Below, piece after piece: positions 33,071 to 45,064 of a stretch of DNA of 64,000 nt. Every line of letters begins with the position of its first letter. Within the stretch, counting starts at the first letter, position 1. A program made the translations under genes and the position numbers. The notes under the pieces are model-generated. The model was not told the DNA's origin and did no database searches. It saw nothing but the letters and a program-made list of their open reading frames with translations. This DNA is from Desmodus rotundus (taxonomy: Eukaryota; Chordata; Mammalia; Chiroptera; Phyllostomidae): NCBI RefSeq assembly GCF_022682495.2, contig NC_071398.1, positions 10,546,934-10,610,933 of the forward strand, given 5' to 3'.

Positions 33071-34402
33071 CAGAGGTTTCCAAAGACTGAGATCGGGCAG
33101 AGACCAGCCGAGAGGGGACAGATGCAGCCTGTTCAGAGGAAGTCCACCCACAGCATACGGTACATCGGAAAGGGCAGGATGTGGCAGGGAGGCCAAACAG
33201 TCACGAGAGGAGCATGCCGAATGATGCCCTCTCTTTTTGTTCATAGATGCTTGGAAGCTTCATATACATATCTTGTACTCTTATCATTATATTGAATCTA
33301 TACATGGACTATTAATTATCTGCACAACAGCCATAAAAGTCAGGTATTGTGCTGTCCCCAGAGGTCAAAGGGCCACTCCTAAATACAGTAGTGAGAATGT
33401 AAACCGAAGTTTACTTGGCACTTCCCACTTGCTACGTTGAAGTTCTGAAATCAGCATAGTCATTTCTCAACACTGTACCCTGCTATCAAAAGTCCAGAGG
33501 CCATGCTAAATGCATTGCTATTTTATAACTGTAATAACATTGGGCAATTCTCTTCCATTCTAAATTAGGACATTTATCTACAAAACAGAAGGAATTTCAT
33601 ACGATCTTAAAGTTCTCAATGTAAACAGAGGTAAACCCGAGCTTAACTGTGTTTGCCTTTTGACAGCAGGTGAAGTCCAGCAAGGTAGGAGTTGGCTTTA
33701 TCGCCTTCCTTCATTCCTACCAACAAGTGGCTATGGGTCATGTTCAGACTGAGAGTTTCGAATGGCACACTTTGATTATTCAAGGTGTATGTAACCAGAC
33801 TCCACCCTTTATCCTCCCCAAGTGAAGGGACAAACTATAAGCCCGCTACAGATTAATGAAACTTGATATCTATGTAAGCTCATCCAAAAAAAAAATGCTA
33901 CTTCACATTAATTCTCTTCATTCCAATGGTCAGCTACTGGACTAGCAGAGTAGCAATGGCCCAGAAAAAGTTTCAGATGGCATCAGAGCTAAGCAGAAGG
34001 GACTGCATCGTCTGTGGTTAACCACACATTGTATTTCGGCTGTTTGTATCTATTTTTGTGGAATCCAATAAAGTTTTCATTTTTAGTGAACAAGCTTTGG
34101 ACTTGTTATGTTTGTTTCCAGCAAACCACGAAGAATTGAACTCAATTCACACAGTCTGAGAGGCATGAAATTTTCATGTACGGATTTCTCAAATGTTTGA
34201 TGGGTCAAGGTGGTGATTTAGAATTTCATAATCACGTGCCCCCCCCACCCCTTTTCCTGCAAACCTTTGCTTGTAACCATCATGTGGAAACAAGAAACAC
34301 CACCAAGGAGAACATAATGGATAAGGAGACTAAATTCAATGTGTGCAAATTCCGTCTCTGCTTAAGTTTCGCATGCTATTAGAGTCATTAGAGGCTCTAT
34401 AT
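33071..34402. other. Unclassified DNA with a polyadenylation-like site
   Basis: Nothing coding was recognised. A well-formed AATAAA with a GT-rich downstream element sits at 34067-34123 (see that entry). A weak MIR-like patch (antisense) lies at 33275-33400. Confidence 0.4.
34067..34123 (+). promoter_or_regulatory. Polyadenylation-like signal
   Basis: AATAAA at 34067-34072 is followed about 35-50 bases later by the GT-rich string TTGTTATGTTTGTTTCC. This spacing matches a functional mammalian poly-A site, but no exon or open frame could be linked to it, so it may be chance or a noncoding transcript end. Confidence 0.25.
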
Positions 34403-34601
34403 CACACGTGGCAAACACAAGGCCCAAGGGCAGAATCTGGCCCTCCACTTTGTTTTACCTGGTCCAGCACCTTGTTTCTACCTGGTGGCAGTGCCAAGCT
34501 CCTTTCCCCTAGTTAAGGAGTACTTACATTTTTTACATAAGGAGTAGATACTCTGTGATATCGCCCCTGGTGAAAATGAGTTTGACACCCCTGCTCTGTA
34601 T
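34395..34601 (-). mobile_element. hAT non-autonomous element with 8-bp TSD
   Basis: A 191-bp element at 34403-34593. Its right end is GTTTGACACCCCTG and its left end is a decayed inverted copy. Flanks CTCTATAT (34395-34402) and CTCTGTAT (34594-34601) are an 8-bp TSD with one mismatch, the length made by hAT transposases. Inner text (GCCAAGCTCCTTTCC, TTAAGGAGTA) is shared, reversed, with the element at 60059-60276. Confidence 0.9.
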
Positions 34602-34912
34602 CATGAATGTTGAAAGAATCAGTGATTCTAGAATACACTCATAATCTGCCGCCTTCCCCCTTATAAAATCCCAATGTTTTGCAGGTATCTTTCCTCCCCC
34701 AAGCAGTCCAGTCTTTCTCTAAAGAAGTTAGCCCTTATTTGTTGGAGTCAATTATGATGTCCTTATTTGTTCTGTCAAAGAGTGGTTTAGTAACATGCTT
34801 CGGACATAACCTCTCCAATGAGAAAAGATGCCAGGGTTTCCTAAGGGATTTTTATCCACTACCCCCGCTTGAATCTGTCATGTTTGGATGTGATACATAA
34901 AATTGTTATATT

Positions 34913-35066
34913 CACCCTGGCCCAGTAGCTCAGTGGATTAGAGTGACATCCCAGGGCGCTAAGGCTGTGGGTTCGATCCCTGGTCAGAGAACATGCAAGA
35001 GTCAACCAATGAATGCATGACCACGTGGAACAACAAATCGACCTCTCTGTCCCTAAAATCAATTTT
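34913..35066 (+). mobile_element. Ves-like tRNA SINE, older subtype
   Basis: Starts CACCCTGGCCCAGTAGCTCA, which is a pol III A-box-like start. The B box GGTTCGATCCCTGG is at 34970-34983, followed by AACATGCAAGAGTCAACCAA, a CAACAAATCGACCTCTC block and an A-rich end. It is shorter than the Ves copy at 13604. Flanks AAAATTGTTATA and AAAATTGCTGCA look like a decayed TSD. Confidence 0.8.
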
Positions 35067-36724
35067 AAAAATTGCTGCATCCTTCTTGAAACCATGAAAG
35101 CAGCCAGCCCAAAATCATATGCTCAATAATGCTGCCAGGTCCTTAATTAGAAAAAGGTGGGTCACATAAGAATTGGATACATGAGAACATTAACATTTTT
35201 AATCTTCATTTTATTCTTTACACGTACATTAAGTCTAAACTCTAGGATTTGGAATGTCTTGTTGGTTGTGAATGATAACAGATGAAGCCACGAGGAGTGT
35301 CAAGTACCGTGTCTCTTGCGCGATGGAATGTTTATAAGTCTTGGTTCTCTTTTCTGTTTTCCCCACTGAACAACAGGCAGTTACTCAAAGGCAAGTTGTA
35401 TCATCACAGGACCTAACAAAAGGACCCTAAAGGGTGTGTTTAAATAAATTGCTTGGGGGGTTATGTTGCAGATACTAAAGGAAAGAAATGTGTATTTTAA
35501 AGGAGTTTTGTTTCTTCTTGCCAGGGGTAGGGGGACTCCAATTTCCAGGAGTGACTTTTTATTTTCTCTGAGGCCTCAGTATCAATATAGAGTTCAAGGA
35601 TAAGAGAGAAAATAAGACAAATCTCACCACTCTCCAAAGGAGGCAATACAAAAGGGAAAGGGCACACCAGCCCCCAAAGAATGACAATTCCAGGACATTT
35701 ATTATATGCAATTACCTGTTCCCTGCTTACAAACACCAGTCTGAGAGCATCCCATTTATTTCCACTTACTAATGTCAAAACTGTAATTTTCCCTTGTCCT
35801 CTTCTCTTCTTTCATGAATGACCCCTTTTGCCTGGCTGTTGACTCCCTTCTCTTTGTTGTTCTACTAATGGCATTCTATAGAAGTTCTTGACAGGGATAC
35901 CTGGCATGACTCAAAGGCTAGTAGATTCACTGTGACTTCCAGTCTCTTTTGTCAATTTGCTCCTCAGCATCTGATCACATGACCCTCCAAGGTCAACACT
36001 TATTGCCTCGCTGTGAGTAGAAGCTGTAAAGTTCTATTTATTTGCCCATGGTCATTATTGGAACTGGATGTCTAATCCAGATGAAGAATCACAGTTCTCT
36101 GCCATAAACGGGGGCCCCCTTCTTTGGGCAGATCCTGTTTTGTTGAGAATTTACTGTACTAACTTTGAGTACAGAATTTCCAACTGTGCGCCCAAGTACC
36201 CGTATAGCTTGTGAAAATATGTCCTGACGTTGCCCGAACAAACCTGCAATAAACAGAACCTGACTGTTTTCAAAGCAGCAGACAGTGTTTCTTACATCTT
36301 TTGGACCTTTGTGGAGCAGCAGGATGTGAACAAATAGCTTAACTGCCCCATATTTCATTCTGGAAAGTTGATGGATTTACCAGATGACATTCTAGATTGG
36401 TACAAGTTGCCTTGCAAAAACACGAGCAATGATATGGGACTGACAAAACATTTTTTTTCATGCCAGTTTCCCCCATATTTTCTGTCGGAGGTGTTTTGAG
36501 GGTTCTGATATAAAATCTCAGAAAAAATACCTTGGTGAGCATGGCCTCCAGTGTCCAATTACCTTTATCTGAATCCTGAACTTGTATGCGATGTTTATGT
36601 CTTATCCTGAGAAAGTTTTCTGGGAGATTGTTTCAACCTGTTCTACCAGCTGAGGAACTTAGAAATCCAAGTATCTGTGGCTCCAACTTAGAACATTGTC
36701 CTAGACATCTTAAAAGAATATTTT
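35067..36724. other. Unclassified DNA, no gene seen
   Basis: No coding or clear repeat. The antisense open frames at 35497-35778 and 36089-36558 show no domains. Confidence 0.45.
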
Positions 36725-36860
36725 GGGATCTGTAATTAAACAGATTTGGGTAAAAATCCTGGTTCATTTGTTTATTAGTTCAGAAATCTGGAGCAAGTTT
36801 CAACATTTCAGCATCTCTATTCGTATTTTCTAGGTAAAGAGTCTAATTGCCTGAAGTTTG
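36725..36860 (+). mobile_element. MIR SINE, weak
   Basis: A decayed sense MIR: GATTTGGGTAAAAATCCTGG, then a CAACATTTCAGCATCTCTAT region. Confidence 0.45.
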
Positions 36861-37169
36861 CTGTTAGAAGGAAATGACTAACACTCATAGCAAACAATGG
36901 ACATTCAGTACACATTGCATACAAAAGCCCCGTACATTTGAGTCAAAAGCTCTTGAAAGACTGGCCAAGGAAACTTATGTTCTCTTTGGGAGACATTGAC
37001 AGAAAAAAGGTACATATGGAGGATAGCATTCTAAACGAGAAGCTAGAAGAACAGTAATGTAAAAATAGTAAAAGCACATATATAATTACTTCCTAATCTA
37101 TTGAGTATTTATATATGGTAGAACCACTGCTTCTGGATTCAATGAAATTGAAAGTAGAAGGTTAACACC

Positions 37170-37500
37170 TTTTATTATCCTGTGGTCCTTGTATTGCTGG
37201 GTCTTATCTGGTGATGTTACAGACACTTACATACCTGCATCCTATTGGTTCTGTTTCTGTGAAGAACCATGACTGATAGAGTTTGGCACTACTAGGTGTT
37301 CCTATTTATGATTTACGGCCGTGTGGTTTATTACAAGTCACAATACTTTTCTTATGGGGTAAACTACCCTGTTAGTGGATAGGACAATTATTCCTGTCTT
37401 ATCCATGAGTACATAGGTGTTCATAGATTTCATGTCCCTCACCAAAGCCAATAATAGAGTGTAGAGTTAGGATTCAAATCCTCATTTTCTTCTCTCTCCA
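37170..37500 (-). mobile_element. LTR terminus and MIR remnants
   Basis: TTCTGTTTCTGTGAAGAACC at about 37250-37269 resembles the end of an old ERVL/MaLR LTR. The stretch 37345-37500 is an antisense MIR with CCCTCACCAAAGCCAATAAT and AGTTAGGATTCAAATCCTC. Confidence 0.45.
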
Positions 37501-40500
37501 AAGACTGCAGCTTGCATGTCTGTTGCTAAATCAAACTCTGTGTTGTAACATTTTTAAAGAAAATCACATCATTTGTCATAGGTGCTCTATGAGAACCCTG
37601 AGGTCTAGAAAGTCTTGTTTAAAAAAAATATATACATATGTGGCCAGTTTCTGTCTTCAACAGTTAAGAGGTGTGCAGAATGTGGAAATGATTTCCAGAG
37701 GAGTGAGCAAGGAGGCTGAAGGCAAGTTTAAAGTTCAAAGTCATCAAGATCATTTTCCAAGAGACAGAAGGCTAAAGGAGGATAACAGACTCAGATATCT
37801 CTCCACAGCAGAAGGACCTGCATGCGAGGACGACTGGATCGTAGAAGCACCGAATGATTCTGTTTATATTAATGCAGCTTTAGGGACGCAGCTGTAATCC
37901 ACTCTGAGTAGTGTTCTATTGGTCAGTTTCATCAAACATGAAGTATTTATAGCCTGATTCTCTTTCACGTAGTAAAGCAGGGACAATTGGCTAAAATGGA
38001 AGGCCATATTTTATTGGGAACTGAAAGGCCATCACCCCTCAGGAGTCTAAGGGAGGACCAACATGACTCACTACGCGATCTGGCTCTTGTGCCGTGTTGA
38101 CCGGGGCATTTCCGTGGCCCAGTCACCTCTCTGCACTGGCTGCTACAGAGAATGATATCAGAGGGCAGTGGTACAGACAGCCGCCATTCTCGAAGTCCAT
38201 GCCAACGGCTCTGGTGACCTGGGGACTCATCGCTTCACAGAGGCAACATTGTAAAAGCTGGACCCAATTACACTTGTTCTCGTCTTTTGGAAAGTTTGAC
38301 AACTTCTCCCAAAGATGGCAACAATTTCATTAATCTTAATCAAAAACCAAGTATTCATTATTCAGATCTTTCTCATAAATCGTTTATACTTTCATCGAGA
38401 CCCAGGTTTGTCAACCTTGACATTATTGAAATTTGGGGGCTGGGGAATTGTTTGTTTGGGAAGGCCTCCCGTGCATGCTAAGATGTGTAATGGCTTCCTT
38501 AATTCTGCTCGCTGGTCTTTAATTTATCTCAAAAACTATTTACTGAGTATTTACTACATGACTGGACTTGTGCTCAATTCTGGGGATAAGGCAAATAAAA
38601 TATTCTCTCATTTCTCAAAGAGCTCTTGAGTTCATTACTTAGAAAAAGACAGAAAAAAGAACTGTAGTGTTTTAATTTGATGCCTACCTTAAATACTTTC
38701 TCAGTGTAAACGTGTTAAGTGTGAATGAATGTCAGTGACTAGCTTTGCCAATGTGTGGTGTATCTTAGGTCATAGTTAGAGAGACAGGTCCGTAAACATT
38801 CACTTAAATGGTGTTTCGTAAGCTTCTACTTTAAGACGCCTATCTTTCCATAGCCCACCTGGACACTTGCTCATTTATTATTTCTTTGTTAAATATTTAA
38901 CATTGTGTCTTTTAGAAAGATAACTGAAAGCCTATGTACATATGCACAGTGAAGTTCTTTGCATACTGGAAAAATTGAATGGTGCTTATTTTCCATCATC
39001 CCGGTCCCAATAAGCAGTGCGGGACCTTACTGAACTGAAGCAGCTCCTCCATATGCTACTTAGAATGAATAACTTAGCAGGTTGGTAATCCCGCCCCAAA
39101 GAGCTGCACCTGTGGCTACTCCCAGAGCCCTGCTGTCCTGAGCCTTTTTTAAGGACCTCAAGGTATGAGCAATGCTTTTTATTTTCTGAAGGATGTATCA
39201 AAACTGAAGCAGGTAGGTGCTCCCCATGGGGTGTTCAGGTAAGGAGATTTCTGATAAAATTGTGTGTTCACATGACTGTGTCAAAGTTGTTCTGAAAAAG
39301 TACATATACAGGAATTATTTATTCCCTGAAGGCTGGGGTTCCAAGGGGGGAAAAAAAAGAGATGATGTTACATAAACCTGATAAATCAAAATGTTATATA
39401 AACCTGATAAATCCTACTAAAGCCACTTAAGTTGGTGGGATCTAATTATTAACCAGGGCAACTTGGGAAGCTGATAGATCATCCCAAGCGTGCTTGCTCA
39501 TGGAAATTTCAACCGCAGTGCTTAGCACAGATACAGAAATGCATGGTAGATTCTATGTGCAATATGGTGGAAATTAGTAAAACTCCATTATAATAATATA
39601 AAATTATGAGAATCCTAAAAATGTCATAGTGCTAAAGCTAATAAATCATTTTTGAGACATGCATGCCACTAAAACCCCATCTAACACACACATCAAGAAA
39701 AGTTCATGGAGAGTAATATATGCATTTATAATAAAAGTCTACGGAACAATCACCTGTTGTCTGACTTTTAGGTTAAATAAGCTTTGGTAAATCTAGCTTA
39801 TGAATTATAGTATCATACAAATTTTAGTTAGGTTACGATATTATAAAACCATCTGAAACATTATATCTAGAACAGTTGGAAAACATCATGGTATATATTA
39901 CATATCCGTGTGTATGTGTGTACTGTAATACTCACCTATATTAGAACAGTGCATAGCATTATGCGAAGAAAACACGGATTATTGTGGGATGTTACAACTG
40001 ATCAATCTCTTCCCTTTTTGGATCTTAAAAAACGGTATGTAATTGCCATCTATGTCTGCTACAGTGAAGAGAAATAATAATGCAATCGACTCAACAATAA
40101 GAAAAAGAGTGATTCTGGGGAAAGACCTATAAAAAGTGTCCAGACCCCGTTGAAGCCAGTGTAAATAAATGTAATCACCAACTGTGTGGAGAGCAACCTC
40201 AGCCTGTCGGGTGGTTGATAGCCTTTGTTATCTTCTAAAATTAGGAGAGAAGGAGGAGGAAGCATTTAGGAAACAGTGAAAGGGTGTGAGTGGGAGAAAG
40301 GCGGTTCTTGGAGGAGGGACCCTGCCCAGAGAACCTAGCAGCCCAACAGCACCCTTCCTTTCTTCCTTCGTGATTCAGAAAGGAGGGATTATGAGGGGGG
40401 AAAAAAAAATCTTCCTTATTTTTCCTTGATAAATTTCACGGTTCCTGGGGTTTTGCTGATTATTGTTATTTTGTTTGGGAATAGGAAATCGCTTGAAATA

Positions 40501-41327
40501 AGCTTACGAGCCAAGTGAGAACCTTGGGTTAAAAACAGGATTTCTGCTTCAAGGCCATGCTTTATCTTTTACTAATCTCATAAAACCCAAGCAACAAAAG
40601 GCCTGTTGTAACTCATCCTTCATGTTGTTTTGCAAAGAAAATTAAATTATGGGTGTGAGCTTCCAAAGGGTCAAGTGTACCTGAGGTTGTTTTTTTTCAG
40701 GACACCCTAAAATCACAGCCCATCCTCAGGTTGTGGGGTGAGACCCAGTTTTAACAAAGAGTTAACAGAAACCTTTTTTTGTTCCCAAATCGGCCCTCTG
40801 AGTACCACAGAAAGGTTTTCAATGGGGTTTGAAGTTGCTCGATTACAGCCTTTCAAATGAATCAAAGACAAGGTCTGATAATCTGCGGTGTGGTCCAGGC
40901 TCTTCTGCAGGAACCGGAGAACAAAGGCAAGTGTTTCTCTGTAGGGGCTATCAGACCAGAAAAGGCACCACTGCATCACAGGCGTGGGTAAACAAGCTCT
41001 GCTCACCCTTTGTCTTGATTCAGTTGTTGGGTTTAGTTTTTTTTTTTTTTTTCAAATAAATCCAGAAAATGCACAAAGGTTTTTACTTCAAGGGAGTTGA
41101 AAGAATGTCCTTTTCCTCTTTGTTGCTCTTGGCCTTTGTTCAGTGGACAATCAAAGAAGCAGAGATTTTTTTTTTATTGAGTGTTAGATTTCATCTCTTA
41201 AATTAACTAGTAAAAATTTAAACATCTGAAAATGCATCTCTGGAAGCTCATTTTTGTTCTGTGAATGTGATTATAGATCTGAAGTATCTGTTTTAATTGC
41301 TTAAAGGTATGGGCAAACTCTCCCCAG

Positions 41328-41328
<1 letters not shown>
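37501..41328. other. Long unclassified stretch, no gene seen
   Basis: About 3.8 kb without a firm repeat or exon. The 124-codon open frame at 37523-37897 starts at TTG, crosses an A-run and shows no domain. A patch at 38535-38635 resembles very old repeat text (GAGTATTTACTACATGACTG). A SOX/TCF-like motif group lies at 41105-41165. The low repeat content makes this a reasonable place to look for conserved noncoding elements. Confidence 0.4.
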
Positions 41329-41375
<47 letters not shown>

Positions 41376-41396
41376 GCGCGCGCGCGCGCACGCGCA
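41329..41396 (+). repeat. (CA)n/(CG)n alternating tract
   Basis: An unbroken 68-bp run of alternating pyrimidine and purine: a (CA)n part first, then mixed CACG units, then a pure (CG)n core. Such tracts favour left-handed Z-DNA under negative supercoiling. Confidence 0.95.
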
Positions 41397-41745
41397 AATG
41401 GGCTGCTTGTTGGCCATCCCTCCAGTTTGGTAACTATCTGTAGAAGACACTCCCAAGTAACCAATATACAGGGACTGGCTATATGCTAATTCTCAGCCCA
41501 ACCTTACCTAAAGCCTGCCTCCCAAAAGGGGTAACAATTCCAGCAGGGGTGGCCTTACCCTCTTCTGAACTTCCCCATGACTTTGTCTGTCTCCCAAGAC
41601 ACCTCTTGTCTTTTATTTGACCCAGAGCACAAGTAACAATGATTTAATATCCACTTCTGAATTTCATTAAAAAAGTAAGGGTGAAATAAAGAGCATCACT
41701 TTCGCATACATTCTTCTTATTCTTTTTTTCATTCTCTTAATTAAA
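41397..41745. other. Unclassified DNA
   Basis: No repeat or gene recognised. Confidence 0.45.
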
Positions 41746-41900
41746 CATATATATTCTCTTAATTATAACAACTCCTGAGAGTTTTATCATGCCCTTTTTA
41801 TCCATAATGAAATCTCGGGATCACAGAGTTTTGCTCACATAAGATCACATAACCCGCAAGTGTCAAAGCTGGGATTTGGACCTAATGCTACTTCATGCAT
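41746..41900 (-). mobile_element. MIR SINE
   Basis: Antisense MIR: TTTTATCCATAATGAAATCT, then AAGTGTCAAAGCTGGGATTT. Confidence 0.7.
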
Positions 41901-42319
41901 ACTGATGGTGACAATCCCTTCACTGTTCTCCACTGAAAATGGAGACTATGTCTTATATTCACAGAACATCATCTAGAAGCCAGCTCTGCCAGGATCTCTG
42001 CTTCAGAAAAGTGGTGGAACCAGAGAATGGGATTTCCGCACACTAAGAACCACTAAATACGAGGATACTGAAAGGCATATGCACGCACATATCGGTGTTT
42101 AAGTGCAGCCCCGTCCAATTTAATGGAGCTGAAACAAAGCTTCTGTCATCCCGTATTTTATTAAATCACTTGGGGAAAGATTGTTGCTATTTGCTTTTCT
42201 TTTTTCCTTTTCTCCCCCCCTTCCTTCCTTCCTTACCTCCCTCCCTCCTTCCTTCCTTCCTTCCCTCCTTCCTATTCTTGTCTTGTGTTCTATGCAGCAG
42301 AACTCTATGGCATAGTACA
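41901..42319. other. Unclassified DNA with a pyrimidine tract
   Basis: Contains the CCTT-rich tract listed next. No gene seen. Confidence 0.45.
42197..42273 (+). repeat. (CCTT)n polypyrimidine tract
   Basis: About 75 bp of nearly pure C/T built on a TTCC tetranucleotide, with some interruptions. Confidence 0.9.
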
Positions 42320-42640
42320 GTGAGCTCAGGATTTGAAGTGCAGCTGATTTAGGTTGCAATGCATCAGTCACATAGTATGTTATTGTATCTTTCGTGTTAT
42401 TCACTTCACCTTCAGATGAGAATGATAACTGCTCCACAGGGTTGTGATGAGAATTGAACGCAACAACGTACAGGGTATGTATGCCAAAAGTAGGTTTATA
42501 GTGGTGAGTATGTGAAACACAAAGTTTATTCTTGTATTATTTATTTGTTACTGTATTATTTTCCATACAAACAGCTGTAAACCTACTTTTGCCCCACCCT
42601 GTATGTTAAGTAAATTGTGTTTAATACATGTTAGTTTTTT
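42320..42640 (+). mobile_element. MIR SINE split by a mariner MITE
   Basis: Sense MIR. The left part covers AGTCACATAGTATG to CACTTCACCTTCAGATGAGA and CAGGGTTGTGATGAGAATTG. The right part is TTAAGTAAATTGTGTTTAAT. Between them lies the 131-bp mariner MITE at 42471-42601. Confidence 0.7.
42471..42601 (+). mobile_element. Mariner MITE, copy 3 (in MIR)
   Basis: Starts CAGGGTATGTATGCCAAAAG and ends CTTTTGCCCCACCCTG, with TA on both sides (42469-42470 and 42602-42603). It shares the middle TTCTTGTATTATT and the TCCATACAAACA block with the other copies. At 131 bp it is the most complete copy in the window. Confidence 0.92.
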
Positions 42641-42984
42641 CACACTTTATAAATGATAAGGACAATATTTATTAATGTTTAAATACAGCATAAAATTTCA
42701 GTCTGTTTATTGTCAAATAACATGTTTCCTCTTGCAGTTTGAAAAATTGTATCTTATATGCTCCCATTGCCTGTTATAATAAGTATCATAGGAGAGTTAT
42801 TCAGTAACTAAATGCATCTAATAATGTTAAACTTCATTCAATGCGGTCAGAAAAGAGAAAAAAGTTTGAGATAGTGCCGGTATCGTTACCAAAATAATTG
42901 TCTCCATTCTATAGTCATCATCTCCCATCTACTTAGACAAATCTATGTTGGGGCTCATATCTACCTAAGCTTCCCAAAATTAGG
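42641..42984. other. Unclassified DNA
   Basis: Nothing recognised. Confidence 0.45.
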
Positions 42985-43505
42985 GGGATTTGTCTTAGGT
43001 CAGATTTCCCTGAAGCAGTCCCAGAAATGAGGATCATTTATTCAACAGTGTTCCTAAGAGAAACAGGTAAAATAATGGGGGGACAGGGCAAGAGAAAGTG
43101 GGAAAAATTTGTCATGAAGAAGCCAAATGTAAGAAGAAGAAATAAGGGTAACAATTCAGATACAGTCCCAGCCTCAGCCCAATACGCAGGCGAGCACTAA
43201 AGTGTCCAAACTATAGTAAATGAAGTCAGGTTTTCATATTTCTGAGCTAGTCTGTCACTGGTTTTGAGCTCTCCTTGGCTGGAGGTAGGGGGATTATAAA
43301 CCATCAGACAATTCTAATTTCTGTGCTTTCAGACAAAAGTAGCTCCAATGGCCAAAGGCTGTCCTGTAAGAAGAATGCAGATATCAATACAAGCCAGGAC
43401 ATACAGATTGCAGATGGTCACACAGAACAGGTGAGAAGGCCCCGGGGTAGGGGCTGGACAAAACATTGCTAGTGCCCACTATTGGCCCCCAAACAGAGCC
43501 AAGGT
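42985..43505 (-). mobile_element. Probable ancient ERVL-type LTR
   Basis: GATCATTTATTCAACAGTGT followed by ACAGGTAAAATAATGGGGGG and GACAGGGCAAGAGAAAG resembles the reversed end of an old ERVL LTR, with a reversed AATAAA in ATTTATTC. Family not named. The later part is heavily decayed. Confidence 0.4.
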
Positions 43506-43789
43506 TGTTCCAGTGGCAGACTCATGTTTATCTACGAAAATTTTCCACCAGAGTCCTACACAAAGTCTAACAATAACAATTTTTTTTCTAAAAACTCCTT
43601 CTTTCAGGGAAGAAAAAAAAACCCCACAAACCTTTAAAACAAGAGAAACTTTGGTGTGGAAATGCAGGGAGATTTGAAAGTTAGAAGTCAGAAATATCCA
43701 TCTATTTAGTCATTTATGTTTATTCTAAGTCTTAACCTGCTCAGTCCCAGATTTCCTAGGCTGGTTCACATAGCAACAGTACAAGTAAC
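43506..43789. other. Unclassified DNA
   Basis: Nothing recognised. Confidence 0.45.
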
Positions 43790-44025
43790 AAATGCACATG
43801 GCTCTTGATGATTTACAAAGCATTTTCCCCTTTATCGTCCTAATTGAGCCTCTCTCAGCCCTTAGATATGTCAAATTAGGTGTTAGTGCTCACATTCTGC
43901 AGCCGGGAAACTCATGTTTAAAGAGTTGATGTGATTTATTCAAGGTTGCTCAATGGTACAGTGGCAGAACTGGGTCTTATCTTTATCATTTTGTCTTCAA
44001 ATCCAGTCTTCTTTCCTTTCATATG
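43790..44025 (-). mobile_element. MIR SINE
   Basis: Antisense MIR: TTTACAAAGCATTTTCCCCT, TCTGCAGCCGGGAAACTCAT, then GTGGCAGAACTGGGTCTTAT. Confidence 0.8.
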
Positions 44026-44224
44026 TAAGCAAGCGTGAACCTCAGTGCTAAACACTAGGTCTCCACAAAAAAATACTTTTTATATTTTATAGCACTTTTT
44101 GCAGCTCTGAAAGCCAGTCCTTATGGGCCAGTGGAATAACCCCCACAAAATGAAATGACCTCAGTCTTGTACATTCTCCCATGTCTCCAGGGTGTCCTTT
44201 CTCAAAGCCTTTGTCCACTTCAGT

Positions 44225-44360
44225 ATGTTCCAGCTGCCCGGTGAGCTCTGTGATGGCAATGTCTTGATTGGATGTGCTTCACTGGCTTCTGAAAGCCCAC
44301 TACCTATCTCCATGCCAGGCACAGGATAAGTGCTCGCTAGGAAATCACTGTAGAATGAAG
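44225..44360 (+). mobile_element. L2 3' end
   Basis: Sense LINE-2 tail: AGCTCTGTGATGGCAATGTC, ATGCCAGGCACAGGATAAGT, then an AATGAA terminal unit. Confidence 0.65.
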
Positions 44361-44579
44361 CACAAGGTCAATAAACAGTAGCCCTCATACCTCTCCTTAT
44401 TTCCAAGACTCAAGCTGGTTGCAGCGCCTGTCTCCTGTTTATCAAAGGAAATTTCACCATCAAAGATCTGCCTCAGGTATGAATTCTCCACTCCTAATGT
44501 TACTTTCCAAAGTCACTTTTTACTGTTTGCTGAGAGACTCATTTGCCTTGCCTGGCAGATTTCCACATCACTCAAATGA

Positions 44580-44930
44580 AAGAAGGTAGTCTGTTGGCAT
44601 CTCTGCAAGAGGGAACTGCATGGACAAAGACATTGGGAGCCTGTAAAAGGCCATGACTGAGCTGAGTCTAAAATGGAAAGTAAAGGTAGAAGTGAAAGAG
44701 AAAAAAGCAAGTGTAACGGTGTAGTGGTGTGAAAGGCAAGGTGTGTAGTTCATTAGTAACAAAGGTTGCATTAGGAGGTCCAGCTGTGACTGGAGTTGAA
44801 ACTAGAGAGGAACTTGGGTGCCAGGTCTGGCAGAGTTTGCATGCCATGCTAATGAGCTTCATCTTTGTCTTGAGTGGTGCAGAACATTGTACTTAATAAA
44901 CAGATTTTCAAAGGGATTGGTGAAGAGTCT
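44580..44930. repeat. Possible ancient interspersed repeat, family not assigned
   Basis: Phrases such as GAACTGCATGGACAAAGACA, GGAGCCTGTAAAAGGCCATG, and GATTTTCAAAGGGATTGGTG recall an old mammal-wide repeat, possibly related to 8866-9335. Confidence 0.35.
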
Positions 44931-45064
44931 CTATAGTTAAGTGGGCCATGGAAAAGTTAATGCACCGAATGGCAAAGAGACACACACGTGCGCACACACA
45001 ATCATTGCCCAATGTATGAAGGGTTTTTCTAGTCTTATTGAAGGGCAAGTCATTTCAAAATTGA

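Noticed and set aside
34970..34983. tRNA-gene-like B box
   Set aside because: It belongs to a Ves-like SINE with an A-rich tail; no tRNA cloverleaf or CCA-side stem could be drawn.
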